The notes: generated from the letters alone by a model not told the origin. Positions 17,790 to 26,440 are shown, numbered from the stretch's first letter. The stretch: 64,000 bases of DNA from Janibacter cremeus (GCF_029395675.1 NZ_CP115184.1:558001-622000), one strand, 5' to 3'. A program made the numbers and translations.

Positions 17790-20221
17790 CCGCTCCGGCC
17801 GACACCGATAAGGAACAGCTGTGGGCGGAGGAGCCGAGCCACGTGGCAGGGCACGCCCGGATTCGGGCTCGGATCGCGGGCCTGCACTGCTCGTTGTGCA
17901 CCGGCACGATCGAGAAGGCTCTGGGTCGTCAGCCGGGGGTGGACCAGGTCGCGGTCAGCCTCACCCACGAGCAGGCCCTGGTCGACTACGACCCGGCGCT
18001 GATCGGGCCGCAGGACATCCTGTCTACGCTGCGCGACCTCGGTTACGACCTGTACGACCCGCGCAAGCTGCGCCCGTTCGAGGAGGAGGAGGCCGACCTC
18101 GTCCGCGAGGGCAAGCGGCTGCTCGCCGCGGTGGCGGCGAGCATGGCCGCGATCGCGCTGATCCTCGAGGTCGATGGCGTCTGGTCGGTGCTGGTGCCGG
18201 CCTCGGTGGCAGCCCTGATGGTGCCGGTCGCCTACGCCATCCTGCGCCCCGCCGGGAAGGTCCGGGCGGCTCTCGGTGCGCTGGCGATCATCGCCCCGGC
18301 GGCGCTGGCCTACGCCGCCCGGGAGACCGGGGTGATCGGTGACACCGCAGCCGGGTGGCTCACCGGGGCGCTGGCCGTGGTTGTGGTGTTCGGGGTCGCC
18401 CCGCACATCCTGCGGATGGCCTACCAGGCCGGCCGGCGGCGCATCCTCAATCAGCACGTGCTGTTGGAGGTCGGCGCGTTCGCCGGCATCGCCGGCGGCG
18501 GCATCGGCCTGACGAGCCTGCTGCCGGACTACCCGACGGCGCCATTCTTCGCGGTGACCGTGCTGGTGACGAACTACCACATCTTCTCCGAGTGGCTTTC
18601 GCTGCTGGTCAAGACCCGCTCCAGCCAGGCGGTGAAGAAGCTGCTCGACCTGCAGCCCGACACCGCCCGGGTGGTCCGCGACGGCGTCGAGCGCGACGTC
18701 CCGATCGCCGAGGTCGCCGCCGGCGACCTGGTCCGGATACGCCCCGGGGAGCGCATCCCGGTCGACGGGCGGGTCACCGACGGGTACTCCACCGTCGACC
18801 TGTCGCTGGTCACTGGTGAGTCCGTGCCGGTCGAACGCGGCGCCGGGGATGAGGTCATCGGTGGGTCGATCAACGCCTCCGGGACCCTGCTGGTGGAGGC
18901 GACCTGGGTCGGTGCTGACAGCTTCCTGGCTCAGGTGGTGCGCCACGTCGAGGACGCCCGAGCGCTCAAGCCCGGCATCCTGCACCTGGTCGACCGGGTG
19001 CTGCGGGTCTACACCCCCACCGTGCTGATCGTGGCCGTGCTCGCGCTGCCCGGCTGGCTGGCCGGGTCGTGGCTGCTGGCCGGGGAGCCCGACGTGCGCC
19101 GCGCGGTGTTCGCCGGGCTCGGGGTACTCGTGATGGGATACCCGTGCGCGGTCGGGATCGCGGCCCCGCTGGCGATCGTGCGCGCCGCGGGGGAGGCCGC
19201 CGACCTGGGCATCATCATGCGCACCGGGGAGGCGTTCCAGACCTTCGGGCAGGTCCAGCGCATCGTGCTGGACAAGACCGGCACCCTGACCGAGGGACGG
19301 CCCGCCGTCCGGGAGATCGAGGCGCTGGTCGACGAGGACGACCTGCTGGTCACCGCGGCGGCGGCGGAGTCCTCCTCCGAGCACCCCCTGGCCCGCGCCA
19401 TCGTCGATGCCGCCACCGATCGGGATCTCACCATGGCGGCCGCGGAGAACTTCGAGTCGGTCACCGGCTTCGGCGTGATCGCCCGGGTCGCCGGCCGACA
19501 CGTCTTGGTGGGGCGCCCAAGGTTTCTCACCGAGCGGGGCGTGGACCTGGACCGGCTCGCCCCGGCCATCGACCGGCTGGAGGCCGCCGGGCGCACCGTG
19601 GTGGCCGTGGCCGCCGACGGCGAACTCCTCGGCGTGATCGCCCTGGGCGATGAGATCCGCGCCGACGCCATCGAGGCCCTGGCCCAAATACGGGACGCCG
19701 GTCTGTCCCCGGTGCTGGTCACCGGCGACAACGAACGCGCCGCCCGCCACGTCGCCTCCCAGCTGGGGATCACTGATGTCCGCGCCGGCGTGCTGCCCGA
19801 GGGCAAAGCCGACATCGTCCGTGACCTCCAGGCCGACGGGACCCGCGTAGTCATGGTCGGGGACGGCATCAACGATGCCCCCGCGCTCATGCAGGCCGAC
19901 GTCGGCATCGCGATGGGCGGTGGCACCGATATCGCGGTCGAGTCCGCCGACGTCATCGTCGTCCGCGACGATCTGCGCTCGGTCCTCACCGCTCGGGAGA
20001 TCAGCCGCTCCAGCTACCGCCGCACCCGCCAGAACGTCGCTCTGGCGTTCCTGTTCAACGGCGTCGGCATCCCGTTGGCCACCACCGGGCTGGTGTATCC
20101 GGTGTGGGCGATGGTCGCCATGGCCCTGTCCGTGACCACCATCTTCATCAACTCCATCGGCGGTCGACCCTCCCTGCTGTTCCAAGCCATCGGCAGCGTC
20201 GGGCGCACCGACACCACCTGA
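17786..20221 (+). CDS. P1B-type heavy-metal ATPase with YPC transport motif
   Basis: This 811-residue efflux pump has an N-terminal HMA domain (LHCSLC, Cys35/Cys38), membrane helices, the actuator motif TGESVPVE, Asp496 in LDKTGTLTEG, the N-domain SSEHPLA, and GDGINDAPAL. The membrane metal site reads MGYPCAVG (Tyr452-Pro453-Cys454) instead of the CPC of Cu(I) pumps, the SPC of Co pumps or similar. The last helices (LFNGVGIPLA and MALSVTTIFINS) resemble Cu(I) pumps (YN..G..P.A and M..SS) but with changes. Copper is inferred from CopZ, Csp and the oxidase. A variant specificity is possible. Confidence 0.88.
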   Translation: MTAPADTDKEQLWAEEPSHVAGHARIRARIAGLHCSLCTGTIEKALGRQPGVDQVAVSLTHEQALVDYDPALIGPQDILSTLRDLGYDLYDPRKLRPFEEEEADLVREGKRLLAAVAASMAAIALILEVDGVWSVLVPASVAALMVPVAYAILRPAGKVRAALGALAIIAPAALAYAARETGVIGDTAAGWLTGALAVVVVFGVAPHILRMAYQAGRRRILNQHVLLEVGAFAGIAGGGIGLTSLLPDYPTAPFFAVTVLVTNYHIFSEWLSLLVKTRSSQAVKKLLDLQPDTARVVRDGVERDVPIAEVAAGDLVRIRPGERIPVDGRVTDGYSTVDLSLVTGESVPVERGAGDEVIGGSINASGTLLVEATWVGADSFLAQVVRHVEDARALKPGILHLVDRVLRVYTPTVLIVAVLALPGWLAGSWLLAGEPDVRRAVFAGLGVLVMGYPCAVGIAAPLAIVRAAGEAADLGIIMRTGEAFQTFGQVQRIVLDKTGTLTEGRPAVREIEALVDEDDLLVTAAAAESSSEHPLARAIVDAATDRDLTMAAAENFESVTGFGVIARVAGRHVLVGRPRFLTERGVDLDRLAPAIDRLEAAGRTVVAVAADGELLGVIALGDEIRADAIEALAQIRDAGLSPVLVTGDNERAARHVASQLGITDVRAGVLPEGKADIVRDLQADGTRVVMVGDGINDAPALMQADVGIAMGGGTDIAVESADVIVVRDDLRSVLTAREISRSSYRRTRQNVALAFLFNGVGIPLATTGLVYPVWAMVAMALSVTTIFINSIGGRPSLLFQAIGSVGRTDTT

Positions 20222-20273
20222 GACGGTGTCCATTGCACCGGCTAATCACAAAGGGGCCTGCGCCCCGGCAAAC

Positions 20274-20340
20274 GATGGCCTACCGGGACGCCTCGTTCAT
20301 CGTCCTTGGTTGAGTCTGCTCATCTGACTGGGGCTACCGG
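20274..20340 (+). pseudogene. Fragment of a second histidine-kinase gene
   Basis: Starting ATGGCCTACCGGGACGCC, this stretch is nearly identical to the coding strand of the histidine kinase at 9619-10737, at the codons for MAYRDASLIALG and the following second-helix region. The match then decays (CTGCTCATCT, TGGGG and ACCG still align with small gaps) and contains a stop. It is plus-strand here, while the kinase is minus-strand. It looks like the relic of a paralogous sensor gene that once followed the ATPase. Confidence 0.7.
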
Positions 20341-20371
20341 GCAAGGGGACGCGACTCGCGATGAGACTGTT

Positions 20372-20668
20372 CTATGACAGCACCTCCGTCAATTGGTCCA
20401 CGGTCGGGGCTCCGTCGGGCCCGTTGGCTGTGAAGAACACGCGACAGGCTAGGGCCGGCTGCTCGTCACCTCGGGCAAACGGGTCGCGGCCGTCTACGAG
20501 GACCGTGGGCGAGCCGATGAAGCCCAGTCGCAGGGCATCCTCAGGTGTCTGGACCAGCACCTTGGTGATGGCCTCCTCCTGGCCAAGTCCCGTTAGAGCG
20601 GCACGGACTGGATGCTCGGCAAGCTCCCAGTGCGGGCACCCCTCGAAGTACAGCAGACGTATATCCAT
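20372..20668 (-). CDS. Small thioredoxin-fold protein (YFEGCPHW family)
   Basis: This protein of about 98 residues begins MDIRLLYFEGCPHWELA. A single cysteine motif CPHW sits at the thioredoxin active-site position, followed by GSPTVLVDGRDPFA as the cis-proline loop. I recall this family from metal and mercury resistance regions, including selenocysteine forms, but its reaction is not known to me. An in-frame ATG at 20689 would add seven residues, and neither start has a clear ribosome site. It faces the ATPase and lies before the CadD/CmtR pair. Confidence 0.7.
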   Translation of the reverse strand: MDIRLLYFEGCPHWELAEHPVRAALTGLGQEEAITKVLVQTPEDALRLGFIGSPTVLVDGRDPFARGDEQPALACRVFFTANGPDGAPTVDQLTEVLS

Positions 20669-20806
20669 GCATCCATCGTGAGCGGCCATCGTTCATTTCT
20701 CTATCGCAATCTGCCCCGTCGTCGAGCCATCTCCCAACCGGGACCCACTTGCACAATGACATCCGAATCGGAGTTGCCCCCCGTCCTCTTGGTCGCTGTG
20801 GCTTCG

Positions 20807-21400
20807 TTAGAGACCGAAAGCTCCACCGCTGACGAGGATGACGATGCCGAGGCCGATCAGGACGATGGGGAACAGGATGTGTTCCCAGCGTTCCAGGACT
20901 TCGGCGATCAGTGGGCGGGTGGCGACGAACTTGGCGAGTATGACCAGGACAGCGACGAGCGCGAGGAAGACGATGCAGTAGGCAACCACCGCCATGGGTT
21001 CCACACTCAGGAAGACGGGGGTGTAGACGCCGATGTTGTCACCGCCGTTGGCGAAGGTAACCCCTGCGACGGTCCATGCGCTGACCTTCTTGCCCGCGAC
21101 CTTGGCGTCATCGTCGTCATCGCCGCCGCGCCAGACTTGCCACGCAGCCCAGAGACCAAGAGCGAGAGGGATGAGCCCGAAGTACGGGATAGCCGCTGAG
21201 GGCAGGAAGGCTCCGGCTCCGATGGTCACCAGCACTGCGGCACCGAGGATTCCGGCGAACCCAAGGTACTGCCCGGCCAGGATGCGGGCGGTCGTGCCGC
21301 GCTGGCCCGCACCTCGAGCGAAGAAGAGGGAAAGCACGATGATGTCGTCGATATTGGTCGCCATGAACAGGCCGATCGCCTGTAGTGCCGTTGTCAGCAT
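20807..21400 (-). CDS. CadD-family cadmium resistance transporter
   Basis: This 197-residue membrane protein of about five to six helices begins MLTTALQAIGLFMATNIDDI, matching CadD/LysE-like cadmium transporters. The repeated acidic motifs ATNIDDIIVLS and FANGGDNIGVYTPVF are the two symmetric halves of the family. A DDDDD loop (in GGDDDDDAKV) lies mid-protein. Its ATG shares one base with the stop of the CmtR-like regulator (TGATG), so the two form an operon. The upstream in-frame extension to 21427 is not needed. Confidence 0.88.
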   Translation of the reverse strand: MLTTALQAIGLFMATNIDDIIVLSLFFARGAGQRGTTARILAGQYLGFAGILGAAVLVTIGAGAFLPSAAIPYFGLIPLALGLWAAWQVWRGGDDDDDAKVAGKKVSAWTVAGVTFANGGDNIGVYTPVFLSVEPMAVVAYCIVFLALVAVLVILAKFVATRPLIAEVLERWEHILFPIVLIGLGIVILVSGGAFGL

Positions 21401-21759
21401 CACGCGTCCACCTCCCCTGCGCAGCAACCAGGCACCGAGCAGGCGGGATCAATGCACGGGGCGTTCTCGTCGACCGCGAGGGTGGCGTCGACCAGCGCCG
21501 TCAGGGCCTGCGCGAGATGCGAATCGGCGATCTCGTAGCGCGTCTTGCGGCCCTCGGGCTCGGCAATGACGATCCCGCAGTCGCGCAGGCAGGCCAGATG
21601 GTTGGACACGTTGGAGCGCGTCAGGCCCAGATCGTGGGCCAGCTCTGCTGGGTAGGCCGGTCGGTCGAGCAGGGTCAAGATGATCCGGGACCTCGTCGGG
21701 TCGGCCAGCGCGCGGCCCAGCCGGTGCATCACGTCCAAGCGAGAAGTAATAGTCAGCAT
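21400..21759 (-). CDS. CmtR-like ArsR/SmtB-family Cd/Pb-sensing repressor
   Basis: This 119-residue winged-helix repressor (LGLTRSNVSNHLACLRDCG) conserves, at the same numbers, the three cysteine ligands of Mycobacterium tuberculosis CmtR: Cys57 and Cys61 (ACLRDC) and Cys102 (ENAPCID). Extra C-terminal cysteines (ACSVPGCC) are an addition. It should leave DNA when Cd(II) or Pb(II) binds and so release its own operon with cadD. The direct repeats at 21763-21788 lie just before its start. Confidence 0.92.
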   Translation of the reverse strand: MLTITSRLDVMHRLGRALADPTRSRIILTLLDRPAYPAELAHDLGLTRSNVSNHLACLRDCGIVIAEPEGRKTRYEIADSHLAQALTALVDATLAVDENAPCIDPACSVPGCCAGEVDA

Positions 21760-21762
21760 CTG

Positions 21763-21788
21763 CTGAACTGTACAGCATGGACTGAACT
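21763..21788 (-). promoter_or_regulatory. Direct-repeat candidate operator of the CmtR-cadD operon
   Basis: The plus-strand 7-mer CTGAACT occurs at 21763-21769 and again at 21782-21788, 19 bases apart (about two helical turns), immediately upstream of the regulator start at 21759. Autoregulatory ArsR-type sites usually occupy this position. The regulator match is inferred. Confidence 0.4.
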
Positions 21789-22033
21789 ATGATCGTCGAG
21801 TCCGCAGCAATCAGGCGCCCCCGCTCTCCGTCTCCAAAGAGTGACCCTCAACCGCGGACCTCCACGGCAGGGCCCGCTTTCGCGCCGTCGCGACGATGGT
21901 CTCCCCGCTATCCCGTCCGGCTTGCAGTTCCGGGACAGGGGGCGCTCTACGGCCCAGGCCGGGCTACGTCGCTTTCGTCGCTCACCTTGAGCGCACTTCG
22001 GCACAGCGCTCTCTCTGCGGCATGTGGAGGCAG

Positions 22034-22423
22034 TCAGGCTCGGGGCGTGCAGATAATGCGACTGTCGCAGCCGTTGTGGCCACCGTCCACCTCGACGGCG
22101 TCGCTCCAGGCCTGGCCGAAGTGCGCGCGGTCGTACCCCGTCTGCGGGGCGCGCCCCTTGACCGGGAGGGTGCCCAGCGCGGCGAGCGCGGGGGAGGGCG
22201 CGCCGGCGGTGGAGGAGGCACCCGACTCCGCGGCCGGTCGTGCCGTCTCGGTCGCCGTCACCGGGGACGGCGTGACGGTCTCGGGCGGGGCGGTGTCCGT
22301 CGCCGTCGTCGTCACCGTGGTGGTGGTCGTCGAGGCGGCCGTCGGCTCGCCCGGTGCGGTGCACGCCGCCCCCAGGGTGCTGACGACCAGGAGCGCGATC
22401 GTGCCGCGCAACCGCGTGGTCAT
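22034..22423 (-). pseudogene. HNH/DUF1524-type lipoprotein, 3' truncated at island edge
   Basis: The frame begins as a normal lipoprotein (MTTRLRGTIALL, lipobox LGAAC, a Thr/Pro-rich linker). It then enters the conserved start of the HNH (DUF1524) nuclease family, LGTLPVKGRAPQTGYDR and FGQAW, up to NGCDSR. Family members continue with RND and the HNH domain, but here the reading changes to IICTPRA and stops. The break is near 22057. Bases 21790-22057 carry no gene I can support. The missing 3' half should lie at the other end of the inserted island if the insertion was simple. Confidence 0.72.
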
Positions 22424-22570
22424 GACCGAACGGTAGCCCGCGGCACCGACAGCCCCGACACCGCCTCTGCGGGTCCCGGGCGTTCTCCGACACAGTGTCC
22501 GATTCCCGACGGTGCAGTTGCGTCACCCGGCGCGATGACGGCGGCCCGCAGCCCTCGTAGCGTCGTCGTC

Positions 22571-23797
22571 ATGGAGCAGACACCCCACGACGACGTGGTG
22601 ATCATCGGCGCCGGCATCGGTGGGCTCACCCTGGCCCTCGCCCTGCGCGAGCGTGGCATCGACGCCACCGTCCTCGAGCGCACCGCGGAGCTGCGGGAGG
22701 TCGGGGCCGCGGTCGCGCTCTCGGCCAACGCGACGACCCTCTTCCGCCGCCTGGGCATCTACGACGCCCTCGAGGAGGTGTCCTGGGCGCAGACGGACCT
22801 GGTCTTCCGGGACGGCCGGACCGGGGCGACCCTGGGTCGCACACCCGTCGGGAGCGCCTACCGGGAGCGCTTCGGCGCGGACTACTGGGGCGTGCACCGC
22901 GCCGACCTGCAGCGGGTGCTCTCCGACGCCGTCGGCGCCGAGCGGATCAGGCTGTCCCACCACGTGCTCGACCTGCACGAGGAGGACGACCGTGTCCTGC
23001 TCGACCTCGCCGACGGGTCGCGACGCAGCGCGGGGATCGTCGTCGGTGCCGACGGGGCGCGCTCGCTCCTGCGCCGGTGGGTCGTCGGGTACGACGACGC
23101 GATCTACTCCGGACGCTCCGGGTTCCGCGGGATCGTCCCCACCGAGCAGCTGACCGAGCTGCCCGACCCGAGGGCGATCCAGTTCTGGATCGGACCGACC
23201 GGCCACCTCCTGCACTACGCGATGGGTGGGCAGGGCCAGGACGTGAATTTCCTCGCCGTCAGCCGCACCCCGCAGGAGTGGACCGCCGAGGGCTGGGTCG
23301 AGCCGGCGAGGGACGAGGAGAAGTTCCTCCCCTTCGCAGGGTGGCACCCGGCCGTCACGCAGATGCTGGGGGCCGGCGAGGTCGACCAGCGGTGGGCCCT
23401 GATGCGCCGGCCCCCGCTGTCGACGTGGCACCGCGGCCGGGTCGTGCTCCTCGGCGACGCCGCGCACGCCCTCGTCCCGCACCACGGCCAGGGCGCCAAC
23501 CAGTCGATCGAGGACACGTGGGCCCTGGCAGAGGAGCTCGCCGCCGCGGACCCTGCCGATCCGACGCCGGCCTTCGAGGCCTACGAGGGGAGACGTCGCC
23601 TGCGCACGCGTGCCGTCCAGTTCGCCTCGTGGCAGGTCGCGGAGGTGCTCCACCTCCCGGACGGGCCGGCGGCGGAGGCGCGCAACGCCGAGATGGCGAC
23701 GACGGACTACTTCGAGGACAAGCTCGCCTGGATCCACGGCTACGACCCGACCGTCGACTCGGGGATCCGGCCGGGGGCCCGCGTCCTCAACCGGTGA
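22571..23797 (+). CDS. FAD-dependent aromatic monooxygenase (salicylate/3-hydroxybenzoate hydroxylase-like)
   Basis: This 408-residue class A flavoprotein monooxygenase shows the FAD dinucleotide motif VIIGAGIGGLTLALAL at the N terminus, the DG motif VVGADGARSLLRRWV near residue 160, and the GD motif VVLLGDAAHALVPHHGQG near residue 295. Such enzymes hydroxylate aromatic acids with NAD(P)H and O2. The substrate cannot be told from sequence. The upstream open frame to 21896 is not homologous, and the ATG at 22571 is right. Its last codons overlap the 3' end of the convergent PucR regulator by 11 bases. Confidence 0.88.
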   Translation: MEQTPHDDVVIIGAGIGGLTLALALRERGIDATVLERTAELREVGAAVALSANATTLFRRLGIYDALEEVSWAQTDLVFRDGRTGATLGRTPVGSAYRERFGADYWGVHRADLQRVLSDAVGAERIRLSHHVLDLHEEDDRVLLDLADGSRRSAGIVVGADGARSLLRRWVVGYDDAIYSGRSGFRGIVPTEQLTELPDPRAIQFWIGPTGHLLHYAMGGQGQDVNFLAVSRTPQEWTAEGWVEPARDEEKFLPFAGWHPAVTQMLGAGEVDQRWALMRRPPLSTWHRGRVVLLGDAAHALVPHHGQGANQSIEDTWALAEELAAADPADPTPAFEAYEGRRRLRTRAVQFASWQVAEVLHLPDGPAAEARNAEMATTDYFEDKLAWIHGYDPTVDSGIRPGARVLNR

Positions 23798-24974
23798 GCA
23801 TCCCGGCCAGGCGCGCCACCCGCAGGCCGGTGTGCAGCTCGCGGCGCGCCACCCCGGCGCGCAGGTCCGCGCCGGTCGTGGTGCGGATGCGGGTGAGCCG
23901 GTAGTACAGGGTCGAGCGGTGGATGCCCAGGTCGATGGCCGTGGCCCGCGCGTCCCCACCGGCGGCGAGGTAGGCCTCGAGCGTGGGGACGTCGACCTCG
24001 CGGTGGTCGCTCGCCAGGAGTCGGGCCACGCCCTCGGGCAGGTCGTCGGCGGTCAGCCGTGCCAGCGGCAGCCGCAGCAGCAGCTTGTCCAGACCGAGGT
24101 CGGACCAAGTCGTCACCCGGGGGTGCGTCGCCGGGTCGAGGCACGCCGCGCGCCACGCCCGGCCGGCCTGCTCGTGGCTCGTGGCCACCTCCGTGAGGTC
24201 GGTGACGACTCCGCCGATCCCGGCGCGGACCTCGCCGAGCCCGGGCGCCGCGAGCACCCGCTCGAGCCGGTCCCGCACGACCGGCCGGGGGAAGACCAGC
24301 ACCCCGTGGCCCTCGACGAGGCCGCCGACGACCGTGGCCGTGGAGGTGCGCGCCACGAAGTCGAGGGTGGTCTCGACGGCGGTGCGCGCGGTCCAGGTGC
24401 CGTCCGGGTGGTCGGTGCCGTCCGGGTAGTCGGTGCCGTCCGGGTCGACCGCGGGTACACCGAGGACGACCGCGCAGTACTGACCGGTGGCACCGACCAA
24501 CCCCTCGGCGACGAGTGCCGCCGCGGCGCGCCCACGCTCGACCGCCGGTGCCTGCGTCGCGAGGAGCGACGACAGCAGCTCGCCCGCACGCGCGGCCTCG
24601 CGCTCGGCGGACCTCGCCCGCAGCGACAGCAGCACCCCCAGGTGGGCGGCGCCGTCGGCGAGGGCCGCCGCGTCGGGTGCGGGGACCCCCTTCGCCCGCA
24701 CGTGCAGGAGGTGACCGACCCGGTGACGATCGTCGCGAAGGGGATGCAGCACCCACCGCGTTCCGTCACCGGCCTCGCGGACGACGGGACCGTCGGCGCC
24801 CGCGGGCAGCGGGGGCCAGGTGTCGCTGTGCGCGAGGAGGTGGGAGAGGCGGGCGCGGTCCTCCTCGGACTCGTGGATCGAGTAGGCGATGACCCGCATC
24901 CGCTCGTCGAGCACGACGAGGCGGTGCTGCACGGCCTCGGAGAGGTCCTGCAGGGCGTCGTCGAGGTTCGTCAC
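23787..24974 (-). CDS. PucR-family transcriptional regulator
   Basis: This 395-residue regulator ends in the PucR helix-turn-helix (LEAYLAAGGDARATAIDLGI, then HRSTLYYRLTRI). The central region has the GGDEF-like/PucR sensing fold (VVGGLVEGHGVLVFPRPV). The N terminus begins at GTG 24974 (VTNLDDALQDLSEAVQ), 11 bases downstream of the VOC gene stop. The longer frame to 25400 is shadow. It contains a short tandem repeat at 24397-24446. It probably controls the adjacent monooxygenase or VOC gene. Confidence 0.88.
   Translation of the reverse strand: MTNLDDALQDLSEAVQHRLVVLDERMRVIAYSIHESEEDRARLSHLLAHSDTWPPLPAGADGPVVREAGDGTRWVLHPLRDDRHRVGHLLHVRAKGVPAPDAAALADGAAHLGVLLSLRARSAEREAARAGELLSSLLATQAPAVERGRAAAALVAEGLVGATGQYCAVVLGVPAVDPDGTDYPDGTDHPDGTWTARTAVETTLDFVARTSTATVVGGLVEGHGVLVFPRPVVRDRLERVLAAPGLGEVRAGIGGVVTDLTEVATSHEQAGRAWRAACLDPATHPRVTTWSDLGLDKLLLRLPLARLTADDLPEGVARLLASDHREVDVPTLEAYLAAGGDARATAIDLGIHRSTLYYRLTRIRTTTGADLRAGVARRELHTGLRVARLAGMLTG
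24397..24446. repeat. 18-bp tandem repeat inside the PucR gene
   Basis: GTGCCGTCCGGGTGGTCG at 24397-24414 is repeated at 24415-24432 with one change and in part at 24433-24446. On the minus strand it encodes repeated PDGTDY/PDGTDH/PDGTW. It lies in an apparent linker and may vary in copy number between strains. Confidence 0.8.
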
Positions 24975-24985
24975 CGGTGGGGTGG

Positions 24986-25339
24986 CTACCGGGCGAGCGG
25001 GCTGTAGAGGACCAGGCCGTTGCCCTGCGCGTCGTAGACCACGGCACGGCGCTCGTGCGCGTCGTCGTAGGGGCCCTTGGCGATGGCGCCGCCCCCCGCC
25101 TCGATCGCGGTCGCGGCACCGTCGACGTCGTCGGTCCTGATGCCGGGGACGACCTTGCCGGGCATCGGGTGGTCCACGGAGGTCGCGAGCGCGATGGTGA
25201 CCGACCCGCCGTCGAGGGCGGCGAAGTGGGCCCCGTCGCGGAACTTCAGCGGCATCCCCAGGGTCTCGGTGTAGAAGGCGATCGACGCATCGAGGTCGTC
25301 GGTCGAGAGCATGATCATCCGGACGTCGTGGTTGCCCAC
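24986..25339 (-). CDS. VOC/glyoxalase-family protein
   Basis: This 117-residue vicinal-oxygen-chelate fold protein (VRMIMLSTDDLDASIAFYTE, then GNGLVLYSPLAR) carries paired beta-alpha-beta-beta-beta modules. A GTG start at 25339 follows a good GAGGAGG site. It resembles lyase/dioxygenase-like VOC proteins, and the substrate is unknown. It is the first gene of a two-gene minus operon with the PucR regulator. The open frame reaching 27841 is shadow. Confidence 0.82.
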   Translation of the reverse strand: MGNHDVRMIMLSTDDLDASIAFYTETLGMPLKFRDGAHFAALDGGSVTIALATSVDHPMPGKVVPGIRTDDVDGAATAIEAGGGAIAKGPYDDAHERRAVVYDAQGNGLVLYSPLAR

Positions 25340-25507
25340 GGGCGCCTCCTCGGGAGTCGGGTGGGAGGTCCTGACCGGCCGGTCGGCCGCTCGTGCCCAC
25401 GAGGCCAGATTAGTCCCGGGTCCGCGCACTCCCGCCCGGGGTGTCAGCACCGCGATTGTGGGTATCAGGCCACCGGACCCACCCCCGACAGACAGGAGTC
25501 GACGGAC

Positions 25508-26428
25508 ATGGTCGATGCTGCGGTCTTCGCCCCCTCGCCGTTGCTGACGGTCACCGTCGAGCAGGACGCGAACGACGAGGCGGAGGTGCACCTGCACGCG
25601 GGCGGCCAGGGATTCTGGATCGCCCGGATGGTCGTGGCTCTGGGGGGAGGTGCCCTCCTCTGCGCGCCCCTGGGCGGGGAGGGCGGACCGGTGCTGCGCG
25701 CCCTGGTCGAGGCCGAGGGGGTCACGCCGATCTCCGGCGCCGCCACCCGCGCCAACGGCGCCTACGTGCACGACCGCCGTGGCGGTGACCGGACGGTCGT
25801 GGCGGAGATGCGACCGGCGGTCCTGTCCCGCCACGAGGTCGATGCCCTCTTCAGCGCGACGCTGGCCGCCGGGCTGGCGGCCGACGTCGCCGTGCTGGGT
25901 GGCCCGCACGCCCCCGACGTCGTGCCGGCGGACGTCTACCGCCGGCTCGCCGCCGACCTGCGCTCCGCCGGAGTCGACGTGGTCGCAGACCTGTCGGGGG
26001 AGCCCCTGTCGGCGGCACTCGAGGGTGGGGTCACCGTCATCAAGGTCAGCCACGAGGACCTCATGGAGGACGGCCGCCTCGCCGACGACGACCCGGCGAC
26101 CCTGCTTGAGGCCATGCACGATCTCGCCCGTGAGGGCGCGAACCACGTGGTGATCTCCCGGGGAGGCGATCCCACGATGGCGCTGGTGGACGGTGAGCCG
26201 CTGACGATCTCGGGGCCGCAGATGCAGCTCGTCGACCACCGAGGGGCCGGCGACTCGATGACCGCCGGGATGGCGGTGGCGCTCGGTGGCGGTGAGGACA
26301 TGCGCGAGGCCCTGCGGCTCGGCGCCGCGGCCGGCACCGCCAATGTCACCCGGAAGGGACTGGCCACCGGCCAGCGACGGCTGGTCGAGCAGCTGGCCCG
26401 ACGCATCGACGTGCAGCCACTGCGGTGA
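25508..26428 (+). CDS. PfkB-family carbohydrate kinase (1-phosphofructokinase-like)
   Basis: This 306-residue ribokinase-fold enzyme has the C-terminal PfkB signature with catalytic Asp (VDHRGAGDSMTAGMAVAL, about residues 238-255). The N-terminal sugar loop is short. The layout (TVTVEQDANDEAEVHLHAGG, then GGEGGPVLRALVEAEGV) resembles the 1-phosphofructokinase/tagatose-6-phosphate kinase branch. No sugar transporter is adjacent, so the substrate is open. The stop is 12 bases before surE. Confidence 0.85.
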   Translation: MVDAAVFAPSPLLTVTVEQDANDEAEVHLHAGGQGFWIARMVVALGGGALLCAPLGGEGGPVLRALVEAEGVTPISGAATRANGAYVHDRRGGDRTVVAEMRPAVLSRHEVDALFSATLAAGLAADVAVLGGPHAPDVVPADVYRRLAADLRSAGVDVVADLSGEPLSAALEGGVTVIKVSHEDLMEDGRLADDDPATLLEAMHDLAREGANHVVISRGGDPTMALVDGEPLTISGPQMQLVDHRGAGDSMTAGMAVALGGGEDMREALRLGAAAGTANVTRKGLATGQRRLVEQLARRIDVQPLR

Positions 26429-26440
26429 GGAGGTGATCAC

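Noticed and set aside
17750..20233. 827-codon minus-strand open frame across the P1B ATPase
   Set aside because: It is the antisense shadow of the ATPase: low-complexity Gly/Asp/His-rich translation and no domain.
22483..22500. GACAC-A-GTGTC dyad before the FAD monooxygenase as operator
   Set aside because: Short symmetry of 5+5 bases, expected by chance in GC-rich intergenic DNA, with no further support.
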